Shown: positions 1 through 5,049 of the stretch, one piece after another
Position numbering within the stretch: position 1 is the first letter of the stretch
How the letters are laid out: each line of letters starts with the position of its first letter
Assembly: GCA_003250275.1 (NCBI GenBank)
Contig: QKGW01000389.1
Location: 1 to 6,701 of the forward strand
Direction: 5' to 3'
DNA: 6,701 nucleotides
Source: Alphaproteobacteria bacterium
GTDB taxonomy: Bacteria; Pseudomonadota; Alphaproteobacteria; Rhodospirillales; Rhodospirillaceae
The notes under the pieces: generated by a model
The model's input: only the letters and a program-made list of their open reading frames with translations
Database searches by the model: none
Told to the model about the DNA's origin: nothing
Translations under genes and position numbers: made by a program

Positions 1-225
1 CTCCGGCGCAAGGTCGAGCGAGACCTGCACGAAGCCGCCGCCGTTGTCGAGGCTGACGTCGCCGCGCATGTGAATGGCGTTGCGGCCGTGCACCATTTCG
101 CGGTGCATCGTGGCCGTGGAGACTCCACCCATCACCTGATCGGTGAACAACTGCCATGCGGTGCCGATGGCGGCGCCCGGCGCGGGTTGGGTGAGGTCGT
201 CGATGATTCCGGATCCGAGTGACAT
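1..225 (-). CDS. CIA30-domain protein (complex I intermediate-associated protein 30 family), N-terminal 75 residues, cut by the window edge
   Basis: Seventy-five residues are visible from the ATG at 225 to the left edge; the rest lies outside the window. Residues 25-35 read WQLFTDQVMGG followed by VS, and residues 57-69 read GDVSLDNGGGFVQ. This is the conserved start of the CIA30 fold (Trp, the DxVMGGxS motif, then the G-x-(I/V)-x-x-x-N-G-GF strand). The ATG is supported by AAGGAG on the minus strand at about 233-238. The mitochondrial member NDUFAF1 is an assembly factor for NADH:ubiquinone oxidoreductase. Bacterial CIA30 proteins are mostly uncharacterised, so a complex I role is inference. 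The gene starts 40 nt downstream of the ubiX stop on the same strand and is probably co-transcribed with it. The family call is fairly sure; the function is not. Confidence 0.8.
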   Translation of the reverse strand, partial: MSLGSGIIDDLTQPAPGAAIGTAWQLFTDQVMGGVSTATMHREMVHGRNAIHMRGDVSLDNGGGFVQVSLDLAPE

Positions 226-265
226 GGATCGTCTCCTTACAACAAATTGTACCTTCCTACTTTTC

Positions 266-853
266 CTAGACTTCCTGGGGCCTCGGGCCGACGTCGCGGC
301 CCCAGCGCTTCAATTTGCCGGTGTCGAGCCCGAAGAGGTCGAGCACGCGGCCGACGCCGTGGTCGACGACATCCTCGATCGACTTCGGGCGGTGATAGAA
401 TGCGGGCACCGGCGGCGCGACGATCGCGCCGATCTCGGTCGCCGCGGCCATCGCGCGGATGTGCCCCAAGTGCAGGGGCGTTTCGCGCACCATCAGCACC
501 AGGCGGCGGCGCTCCTTCAGCGTCACGTCGGCGGCGCGGGTCAGGAGGTTGTCGGTGATCCCCGCGGCGATCTCCGAGAGCGCGCTCACCGAGCACGGCG
601 CCACCACCATGCCCAGCGTCGGGAACGAACCGGAGGCGGGGGCGGCGGCGATGTCGTCGGGGCGGTAGACCACGTCGGCGCGCGCGCGCAGGTCGCGGAT
701 CTTGAGATCGGTCTCATGGGCGAGGGTGATTTCGGCGGCACGGGTGACGATCAGGTGGCGCTCGACGCCGAGCTCGCCGAGGGCGTCGAGCATCCGTACG
801 CCCCAGATCACCCCGGAGGCCCCGGTGATGCCGACGATCATCGCGGAAGCCAT
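266..853 (-). CDS. ubiX: Flavin prenyltransferase UbiX (195 aa)
   Basis: UbiX attaches a dimethylallyl group to reduced FMN to make prenylated FMN, the cofactor of UbiD-type decarboxylases. In most proteobacteria this serves decarboxylation of the 4-hydroxybenzoate-derived ubiquinone precursor. The protein has the usual length and fold landmarks: GITGASG at residues 8-14 (flavin phosphate loop), VVAPCSVSALSEIAAG at 83-98 followed by ITDNLLTRAAD, the RETP segment at 123-126, and the PAFYxxP tyrosine at about 153. All key blocks look intact. The ATG at 853 is preferred to the TTG one codon upstream because AAGGAGT lies about 7 nt before it. The gene leads a minus-strand pair with a CIA30-domain gene. 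The closest alternative is a UbiX-like paralogue serving another UbiD enzyme; no ubiD is in the window. Confidence 0.95.
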   Translation of the reverse strand: MASAMIVGITGASGVIWGVRMLDALGELGVERHLIVTRAAEITLAHETDLKIRDLRARADVVYRPDDIAAAPASGSFPTLGMVVAPCSVSALSEIAAGITDNLLTRAADVTLKERRRLVLMVRETPLHLGHIRAMAAATEIGAIVAPPVPAFYHRPKSIEDVVDHGVGRVLDLFGLDTGKLKRWGRDVGPRPQEV

Positions 854-994
854 CAAACCTACTCCTTGAAAGTGGCGCTTTTCCTAGAGGTCAAGGCCAA
901 AATTTACGGATTTGTGACCCTGAAAGGGTGGCTCGAAACTCGCCGAAGTCTTACACTAAATGTAGGTCTTAGGAAGTGCTCACGGAGGTACCCT

Positions 995-1162
995 ATGAAT
1001 TCTGACGCGCATATCGAAGCCCTGAAGGAAAAGCATTCTGCGATTGACGATGCGATCCATCAGGAGACCCTCCGCCCTCATCCCGACGAGGATATGATCC
1101 ACACCCTCAAGAAGCAGAAGCTTTTGCTCAAGGACGAAATGCAGCGCGCAGTCAGGGACTGA
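995..1162 (+). CDS. DUF465 / YdcH-family small protein (55 aa)
   Basis: The 55-residue protein begins MNSDAHIEALKEKHSAID and contains PHPDEDMIHTLKKQKLLLKDE. This is the DUF465 (YdcH) signature: a LKEKHxxxDxxI helix, a short turn containing PHPD, and a second helix with the LKKxKLxLKDEI pattern. Such proteins are predicted to be short helical hairpins of unknown function. The ATG at 995 is supported by GGAGG at 984-988. The same frame stays open far upstream, but there it only runs antisense to ubiX, so the long version is rejected. Third positions are less GC-biased than in neighbouring genes, which can happen in small, strongly expressed genes. The gene is divergent from ubiX, stands alone, and is followed by a terminator hairpin. 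Confidence 0.9.
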   Translation: MNSDAHIEALKEKHSAIDDAIHQETLRPHPDEDMIHTLKKQKLLLKDEMQRAVRD

Positions 1163-1191
1163 CCTGACGGTATCACCGAGATCCATCCACG

Positions 1192-1222
1192 CGGCGCGTC
1201 TTCGGACGCGCCGTTTGCGTTT
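1192..1222 (+). terminator. Rho-independent-type terminator with UUCG tetraloop
   Basis: A 9-bp perfect stem (CGGCGCGTC / GACGCGCCG, 1192-1200 and 1205-1213) closes a TTCG loop with a C-G closing pair, the very stable cUUCGg tetraloop. It is followed by GTTTGCGTTT, a broken T tract. It lies 29 nt after the DUF465 stop and ends at the stop codon of the convergent PfpI gene. It most likely ends DUF465 transcription. On the minus strand no T tract follows, so termination there would be weaker. Confidence 0.75.
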
Positions 1223-1851
1223 CAGCCGACCGTGGCGGCGAGGTCGCGGATCGCCGGGCTCGCCTTTTCCACCGCGCCGCTGTCGAACGGCGGCTGCGGG
1301 TCGTATTCGATACGAAGCTGGATCGCGCGCGCGACGTCCTCGCCGGCGATGTGGGCGGCGAGCAGCAGCGCGAGATCGATGCCCGCCGAAACCCCGGCGG
1401 CGGTGAGCACGCTGCCGTGATCGACGATGCGCCGCGCCACCGGCGTCGCTCCGAATTCCGCGAGCAGCGGACGGGCCGCCCAGTGGGTGGCGGCCTCGCG
1501 CCCGTTCAGCAGTCCCGCGCCACCGAGGATCAGCGCGCCGGTGCAGACCGACGCGGTGAAGCGCGCGCCTGCGGCGACGCGGGCCACCCAGGCGGTGACG
1601 GCGTCGTCGTGCATCAGCGTGCGCGCGCCCGGCCCGCCGGGGACGACGAGCACGTCGGCGGCGTCGATCTCGTCGAGGGCGACGTCCGCGCCGATGCGCA
1701 AACGCCCACCGGCGGCGAGGATGTCGCCGCCGGTGGGGGATACGATGCGGGTGAACGCGCCGGGCAGGCGGCTCAGGACCTCGAACGGCCCGACGAAGTC
1801 GAGAGGGGTCAGGCCGTCGAACACCAAAAATGCGATCGTCGGCCCGGCCAC
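1222..1851 (-). CDS. DJ-1/PfpI-family protein, isonitrile hydratase-like (209 aa)
   Basis: The protein belongs to the glutamine-amidotransferase-like DJ-1/PfpI superfamily. It shows FDGLTPLDFVGPFEVLSRLP at 11-30 (acidic Asp18 and Glu24), VVPGGPGA at 69-76, and a nucleophile elbow ASVCTGALILGGAGLLNGR at 100-118 with Cys103-Thr104, followed by THW at 122-124. The C-terminal IEYDPQPPFDSG resembles the bacterial isonitrile hydratase (InhA) subgroup, whose catalytic trio is Asp, Cys and Thr; all three are present. Substrate is not known here: isonitrile hydration is inferred from similarity, and many relatives are uncharacterised or act on glyoxals. The start is a GTG at 1851, supported by GAGGAG in the 3' end of trcR about 7 nt upstream; only 4 nt separate it from the trcR stop, suggesting translational coupling. 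There is no AraC-type DNA-binding domain. Confidence 0.88.
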   Translation of the reverse strand: MAGPTIAFLVFDGLTPLDFVGPFEVLSRLPGAFTRIVSPTGGDILAAGGRLRIGADVALDEIDAADVLVVPGGPGARTLMHDDAVTAWVARVAAGARFTASVCTGALILGGAGLLNGREAATHWAARPLLAEFGATPVARRIVDHGSVLTAAGVSAGIDLALLLAAHIAGEDVARAIQLRIEYDPQPPFDSGAVEKASPAIRDLAATVG

Positions 1852-1855
1852 CGGC

Positions 1856-2422
1856 TTACTCCTCGGGCTCTTCGACCGGCGCAGCGGGGACGATGCCGCC
1901 CGAGCGCCCGTGGGCGATCACCACCGCCTTTTCGAGATCTGCTTCGGAGCAGAGACCCAGGGTCACCGGGTTGCGCGCCTTGATGTTGGCGGCGTTCCAG
2001 TGGGTCTTGTCGCGCACCGCGGCGATGGTCGACTTGGTGGTGCCGATCAGCGCGACGATCTGCGCGTCGGACAGTTCCGGGTGGTGCTTGAGCAGCCAGG
2101 AGATCGCGTCCGGGCGGTCCTGGCGCTTCGACACCGGGGTGTAGCGGGCGCCCTTGGCGCGCGACTGCGGCGTCGGAATGTCGGTGATGCGGGCCTTGAG
2201 CTTGGCGTTCGGGTCCGTCTCGCAACGGGCGATCTCCTCGCGGGAGAGCTGCCCGGCGACGATCGGATCCTGGCCGACGATGCTGCTTTGCACGTTGCCG
2301 TCGGCGATCGCCTGAATTTCAAGCTCGTGCATACCGCAGAACTCGGCGATCTGCCGGAAGGTCAGAGCGGTATTGTCGACCAGCCAGACGGCGGTGGCTT
2401 TCGGCATCAGGGGCAGAGCCAT
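1856..2422 (-). CDS. trcR: Cell-cycle transcriptional regulator TrcR (DUF1013 family, 188 aa)
   Basis: This is an alphaproteobacteria-specific DNA-binding regulator family formerly called DUF1013, now named TrcR for its cell-cycle role. The MALPLMPKATAVWLVDNTAL start is characteristic. Two helix-turn-helix-like segments are visible: LTFRQIAEFCGMHELEIQAI at about 20-39, and LSDAQIVALIGTTKSTIAAV at about 117-136 with the following RDKTHWNAANIKARNP. The middle carries DPIVAGQLSREEIARCE. The C-terminus is a short acidic tail (EEPEE). The ATG at 2422 has GAGGAA 5 nt upstream; the in-frame extension to 2500 is Arg/Pro-rich and not family-like. It lies 108 nt downstream of the oxidoreductase and immediately upstream of the PfpI gene. 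The 108-nt leader is A-rich just before the ribosome site, but I see no convincing sigma-70 promoter. Family assignment is strong; its targets cannot be read here. Confidence 0.9.
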   Translation of the reverse strand: MALPLMPKATAVWLVDNTALTFRQIAEFCGMHELEIQAIADGNVQSSIVGQDPIVAGQLSREEIARCETDPNAKLKARITDIPTPQSRAKGARYTPVSKRQDRPDAISWLLKHHPELSDAQIVALIGTTKSTIAAVRDKTHWNAANIKARNPVTLGLCSEADLEKAVVIAHGRSGGIVPAAPVEEPEE

Positions 2423-2522
2423 GGCGTTCCTCTTTGTTTTTGTTCTGAGCGGTCGAAGCCCGGCGTCCGCCGTCGCGGGGAAAAGGCGCGTCGGCGGCAC
2501 CGGACGTTTAAAGGTCGCGGCA

Positions 2523-2540
2523 GGTCCCGGTTACGGGACC
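2523..2540 (-). other. Perfect hairpin with the oxidoreductase stop codon in its loop
   Basis: GGTCCCG at 2523-2529 and CGGGACC at 2534-2540 form a 7-bp perfect inverted repeat around a 4-nt loop. The loop contains the TAA stop (2531-2533) of the minus-strand oxidoreductase gene. No T tract follows directly on the minus strand, the nearest being CTTTAAA about 8-14 nt later, so it is not a canonical intrinsic terminator. It might slow RNA decay, affect termination, or simply arise from the Leu-Val-Pro-stop codons. Confidence 0.4.
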
Positions 2541-3529
2541 AGCATGATTTTACCGATATGCTGGGAAGATTCCATCAGAGTATGCGCGCCGGCCGCGTCG
2601 GCGAGCGGAAAAGTCTTGTAGACCACCGGCTTGAGGGTTCCTGCGTCGAGCAGGGGCCAGACCTTTTCCGTGAGCCCGGCGGCGATGCGCGCCTTCTCCT
2701 CGGTCGGCTGCGAGCGCAGCACCGAACCGGTGAAGGTGAGGCGCTTGAGCATCATCGGCATGAAGTTGAATTCGACCTTCGCACCCTTCTGGAAGGCGAT
2801 CGAGACGTGGCGGCCGGAGGGGGCCATCGCCTTGACGTCGCGGTTGAGGTAGTCGCCGCCGACGACGTCGAGGATGACGTTGACGCCCTTGCCACCGGTC
2901 AGGCCACGCACCACTTCGACGTAGTCCTCCTCGCGGTAGTTGATGCCGCGTTCGGCCCCGAGTTCCTCGCACGCCTTGACCTTCTCGGCGCTGCCGGCGG
3001 TGGCGAACACGCGCGCGCCCATCGCCTTGGCGAGCTGGATCGCGGTCGAGCCGATGCCGCCGGTGCCGCCATGGATGAGGAAGGTTTCGCCCGGCTGCAG
3101 CGCGCCGCGTTCGAACACGTTGTGCCAGACGGTGAAGAAGGTCTCCGGGATCGCCGCGGCGTGGAGCGCGTCGAAGCCCTTGGGGAAGGGCAGGCAGAGC
3201 GCCGCCTTGGCGAGGCAGTAGTCGGCGTAGCCGCCGCCGGAGAGGAGCGCGCAGACCTCCGCGCCGTCGAGCGCCGGGTCGACGCCCTCGCCGAGCTTGA
3301 CCACCGTGCCCGCGACCTCAAGGCCGGGAATGTCGGTCGCGCCGGGCGGCGGCGCGTAGTTGCCCTGGCGCTGCACCACGTCGGGGCGGTTGACGCCCGC
3401 GGCGGCGACCTTGATCAGCACTTCGCCGGGGCCCGGCTCGGGCATCGGCCGTTGCGTCGGGACCAGGCCTTCGGGGCCCCCGAATTCCTTAATTTCGATG
3501 CAGGTCATGGTCGAGGGCAGAGCGGGCAT
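2531..3529 (-). CDS. NAD(P)H quinone oxidoreductase, PIG3 family of zinc-independent medium-chain reductases (332 aa)
   Basis: This is an MDR-superfamily reductase of the quinone oxidoreductase/PIG3 branch, expected to pass electrons from NADPH to quinones in the cytoplasm. Residues 35-115 form the GroES-like domain, with AAAGVNRPDVVQRQGNY at 42-58 and PPPGATDIPGLEVAGTV at 60-76. The Rossmann domain begins with the dinucleotide loop HGGTGGIGSTAIQLAKAMGA at about 153-172, followed by VFATAGSAEKV and the DVVGG segment near 221-225. The conserved end HIGKIML is present. The cysteine set that holds structural zinc in alcohol dehydrogenases is absent, as expected for this branch. Length is typical. 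The ATG at 3529 has AGGAGA about 8 nt upstream; the internal ATG at 3508 has none. The gene heads the minus-strand group with trcR and is divergent from the DUF1192 gene. The physiological substrate is unknown. Confidence 0.93.
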   Translation of the reverse strand: MPALPSTMTCIEIKEFGGPEGLVPTQRPMPEPGPGEVLIKVAAAGVNRPDVVQRQGNYAPPPGATDIPGLEVAGTVVKLGEGVDPALDGAEVCALLSGGGYADYCLAKAALCLPFPKGFDALHAAAIPETFFTVWHNVFERGALQPGETFLIHGGTGGIGSTAIQLAKAMGARVFATAGSAEKVKACEELGAERGINYREEDYVEVVRGLTGGKGVNVILDVVGGDYLNRDVKAMAPSGRHVSIAFQKGAKVEFNFMPMMLKRLTFTGSVLRSQPTEEKARIAAGLTEKVWPLLDAGTLKPVVYKTFPLADAAGAHTLMESSQHIGKIMLVP

Positions 3530-3665
3530 GGGAATTCTCTCCTGGAGGGGATGAAAGAGCAGGGGTCGTCACCTATTTGGCGGCGGAAGTGGTGCGGCGA
3601 AACCCCCCTCTGGTAACATCGGCGAAGAAAAATCGAAGCGATCACGCAAGGATAGGGAATACGAC

Positions 3666-3872
3666 ATGGACGACGACGATGACAAGCCCCGGCGGCCGGT
3701 AGCGATGCTTCCCGCCGACCTCGCGTCGCTTTCGGTGACCGAACTCGAAGCCGCGATCGCGGCGATGGAGGCCGAGATCGCCCGCGCCCGCGCCGGCATC
3801 GCGGCGAAAAAGGGGGTGCGGAGCGGTGCCGACGCCCTGTTCAGCTTCAAGACCGAGGGAGACGACGCATGA
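3666..3872 (+). CDS. DUF1192-family small coiled-coil protein (68 aa)
   Basis: The 68-residue protein opens with an acidic run (MDDDDDKPRRP), then has DLASLSVTELEAAIAAMEAE (about 20-39) and IARARAGIAAKKGVRSGADA, and ends with LFSFK. This matches DUF1192, a small alphaproteobacterial family of unknown function: an N-terminal acidic and PRRP segment, a single coiled-coil helix with ELEARIAxLExEI character, and a C-terminal ADALF motif. The ATG at 3666 is supported by AGGGA at 3654-3658. Its TGA stop overlaps the ATG of the thioesterase gene in ATGA, implying translational coupling. It is divergent from the PIG3-type oxidoreductase across 136 bp. No catalytic residues are suggested; a structural or adaptor role is only a guess. 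Confidence 0.88.
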   Translation: MDDDDDKPRRPVAMLPADLASLSVTELEAAIAAMEAEIARARAGIAAKKGVRSGADALFSFKTEGDDA

Positions 3873-4399
3873 CCGCCCACCAGGCCGGAAACCCGGTGAT
3901 CCCGCTTGCCGCCCACGGCGGCGCGGAAAACACCAACGCCCAGGAAAAGATCGCCGAGCGCCGCGAGGCTTATCCGTTCTCGACCCAGATCGTGCTGCGC
4001 TGGTCCGATTTCGACATGATGGGCCACGTCAACAACGTCCAGTACATGCGCTTCTTCGAGTGCGTGGTGGTGGAGTTCTTCCGTACCCACGACGTGTTCC
4101 CCCCGGCGAGCACGGTGACCGCATTCGCCGCCGAGAACATGTGCCGCTTCGTCAAGCCGCTCAACTATCCGCTCCACGCGGTCGAGGTGCGGATGCGCGT
4201 CGAGCGCATCGGCAAGTCGAGCGTGCGCTTCGGCTTCGCCTTGTTCCGCCGCGACGAGGAGGCGCCCTCGGCGCTCGGCTACTGGGTCCACGTGTTCATC
4301 GACCGCGAGAGCTTCCGCTCCGCGCCGATGCCGGAGCAGTCGCGCGAGATGTTCCAGAAATACTTCGTCGAGGGGGTGTGGACGCCGCCGGGCGTATGA
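3869..4399 (+). CDS. Acyl-CoA thioesterase, 4HBT/YbgC-type hot-dog fold (176 aa)
   Basis: Hot-dog thioesterases of this type cleave acyl-CoA or acyl-ACP thioesters. The signature is RWSDFDMMGHVNNVQYMRFF at 44-63: the active-site Asp49 (second Asp of the D-x-D motif), GHVNN, and the start of the long central helix. The beta strands follow (VEVRMRVERIGKSSVRFGFA at about 105-124, then ALGYWVHVFID). The visible pattern is closest to FadM/YbgC-like and 4-hydroxybenzoyl-CoA thioesterase members, but substrate cannot be fixed. About 38 residues precede the first core strand, longer than usual; this N-terminal part (MTAHQAGNPV onward) is low in conserved features and may be disordered. The ATG overlaps the DUF1192 stop (ATGA), which supports this start despite the extension. 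A second ATGA overlap occurs at its own stop. Confidence 0.9.
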   Translation: MTAHQAGNPVIPLAAHGGAENTNAQEKIAERREAYPFSTQIVLRWSDFDMMGHVNNVQYMRFFECVVVEFFRTHDVFPPASTVTAFAAENMCRFVKPLNYPLHAVEVRMRVERIGKSSVRFGFALFRRDEEAPSALGYWVHVFIDRESFRSAPMPEQSREMFQKYFVEGVWTPPGV

Positions 4400-4503
4400 C
4401 CGGCTTGCGGCGCGCGTTCCAGCGTGTCATGCTTCCGACCATGGAACGCGCACTCATCCTCGTATCGTCGCTTATTATCCTCGGCCACAAGGCGGTGGGT
4501 TAG
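4396..4503 (+). CDS. Candidate small hydrophobic peptide (35 aa), unconfirmed
   Basis: An ATG at 4396 overlaps the thioesterase stop in ATGA, the same arrangement as at the previous gene junction, and stays open for 35 codons to TAG at 4503. The predicted peptide has a basic N-terminal part (MTGLRRAFQRVMLPTM) and a hydrophobic stretch (ALILVSSLIIL) that is short for a full membrane span but could insert or lie amphipathically in the membrane. Internal ATGs at 4429 and 4441 are alternative starts. A purine- and G-rich stretch (GAGGGGGTG) lies about 18 nt before the first ATG, too far for a good ribosome site. Several codons (GTA, CTT, ATT, GGT) are uncommon among its neighbours. I recognise no family; it may be simply 3' untranslated sequence before the terminator. 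Confidence 0.25.
   Translation: MTGLRRAFQRVMLPTMERALILVSSLIILGHKAVG
4412..4451. repeat. 10-bp perfect inverted repeat, 20-nt spacer
   Basis: GCGCGTTCCA (4412-4421) and TGGAACGCGC (4442-4451) are exact reverse complements separated by 20 nt. As RNA it would form a stem-loop 12 nt after the thioesterase stop. It could be a 3' stabilising hairpin, a protein-binding site, or a chance consequence of high GC. No second copy was noticed in the window. Confidence 0.55.
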
Positions 4504-4533
4504 CGCGCGTCCGAATTTCCGACACGACCGAAC

Positions 4534-4555
4534 ACCCGCCGCGAGGCGGGTTTTT
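4534..4555 (+). terminator. Rho-independent terminator of the DUF1192-thioesterase unit
   Basis: CCCGCC (4535-4540), loop GCGA, and GGCGGG (4545-4550) form a perfect 6-bp GC stem, extended by an A-T pair, followed by TTTTT at 4551-4555. It is the first strong intrinsic terminator after the thioesterase stop and leaves about 135 nt of 3' transcript, which contains the inverted repeat and the candidate small peptide. Confidence 0.85.
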
Positions 4556-4593
4556 CGTTCGCGCACCCGTCTCCCGGCCCACAGGAGACGAAC

Positions 4594-4992
4594 ATGTCCT
4601 CGCACCCGCTGATGGAAGTCATCGCCGCCGCCGACCGGGCGATCGGCGCCGAAGACTTCGACGCCTTGATCGAATTCTACGCCGACGACGCCACCCTGGT
4701 CGTCGCGCCGGGCCTTACCGCGGTCGGCAAGGCGCAGATTCTCAAGGCGTTCATCGGCGTGGCGGAGGTGTTCGACCATCGCCTCTCGGTCTCCCAGGGC
4801 GAGACGATGATCTTCGAGAGCGGGGACACCGCGCTGGTGGTGATGGAAACCATCCTCGACACCGTGAACCCCGAGGGCGAGGCGGTCTCGACGACGCGGC
4901 GCGCGACCTACGTGTTCCGCCAGGAGGTGGACGGGCGCTGGCTCTGCGTCGTCGACAACTCCTACGGCACCGACCTGCTCGGGCGTGCCTGA
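4594..4992 (+). CDS. SnoaL/NTF2-like fold protein (DUF4440-type, 132 aa)
   Basis: The sequence has the pattern of small NTF2-like/SnoaL domain proteins: an N-terminal helix pair with AADRAIGAEDFDALIEFYAD (12-31), then DATLVVAPGLTAVGKAQIL (32-50), where the family usually has the D-A-x-(L/V) strand and the Gly near a helix that forms the pocket. The C-terminal strands follow: TRRATYVFRQ (101-110) and DGRWLCVVDNSYG (113-125). The R-x-T-x-V-x-R...W pattern is typical of DUF4440/SnoaL-like members, which range from polyketide cyclases and isomerases to non-enzymatic binders. No function can be assigned. The ATG has AGGAGA (4583-4588) 5 nt upstream. The gene follows the upstream terminator, so it probably has its own promoter, which I could not identify. 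It converges on the Hsp20 gene. Confidence 0.8.
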   Translation: MSSHPLMEVIAAADRAIGAEDFDALIEFYADDATLVVAPGLTAVGKAQILKAFIGVAEVFDHRLSVSQGETMIFESGDTALVVMETILDTVNPEGEAVSTTRRATYVFRQEVDGRWLCVVDNSYGTDLLGRA

Positions 4993-4996
4993 AATG

Positions 4997-5023
4997 AAAA
5001 AGGCGCGGCCTTGCGGCCGCGCC
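4997..5023 (-). terminator. Rho-independent terminator of the Hsp20 gene
   Basis: GGCGCGGCC (5002-5010) and GGCCGCGCC (5015-5023) form a perfect 9-bp stem around a 4-nt loop. Read on the minus strand the stem is followed by TTTTTC (complement of 4996-5001), a canonical intrinsic terminator 26 nt after the Hsp20 stop. On the plus strand the same hairpin starts 9 nt after the SnoaL-like gene's stop but no T tract follows, so it serves that gene less well. Confidence 0.88.
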
Positions 5024-5049
5024 CGGAGTTCCCGTAGGGAGGGGAAGCG

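Noticed and set aside
143..994. Long plus-strand open frame continuous with the DUF465 gene
   Set aside because: It runs antisense to ubiX, with Arg/His/Asp-rich composition and no family features. Only the part from the ATG at 995, with its own ribosome site, looks like a protein.
2423..2500. In-frame extension of trcR
   Set aside because: It adds an Arg/Pro/Thr-rich segment absent from the family, while MALPLMPKA has a good ribosome site.
2423..2530. Sigma-70 promoter for trcR
   Set aside because: No pair of -35 and -10 hexamers with sensible spacing reached more than weak similarity.
1427..3616. A 729-codon plus-strand open frame
   Set aside because: It is the antisense shadow of three well-supported minus-strand genes (PfpI, trcR, oxidoreductase). 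GC-rich genomes often give such frames; its composition is Arg/Gly/Asp-rich and unpatterned.
3530..3665. Divergent promoters between the oxidoreductase and DUF1192 genes
   Set aside because: A TAACAT at 3612-3617 resembles a -10, but no -35 lies at a suitable distance, and nothing better was found on the minus strand.
3569..4291. A 240-codon minus-strand open frame
   Set aside because: It is antisense to the DUF1192 and thioesterase genes, which have matching families, ribosome sites and an ATGA overlap.
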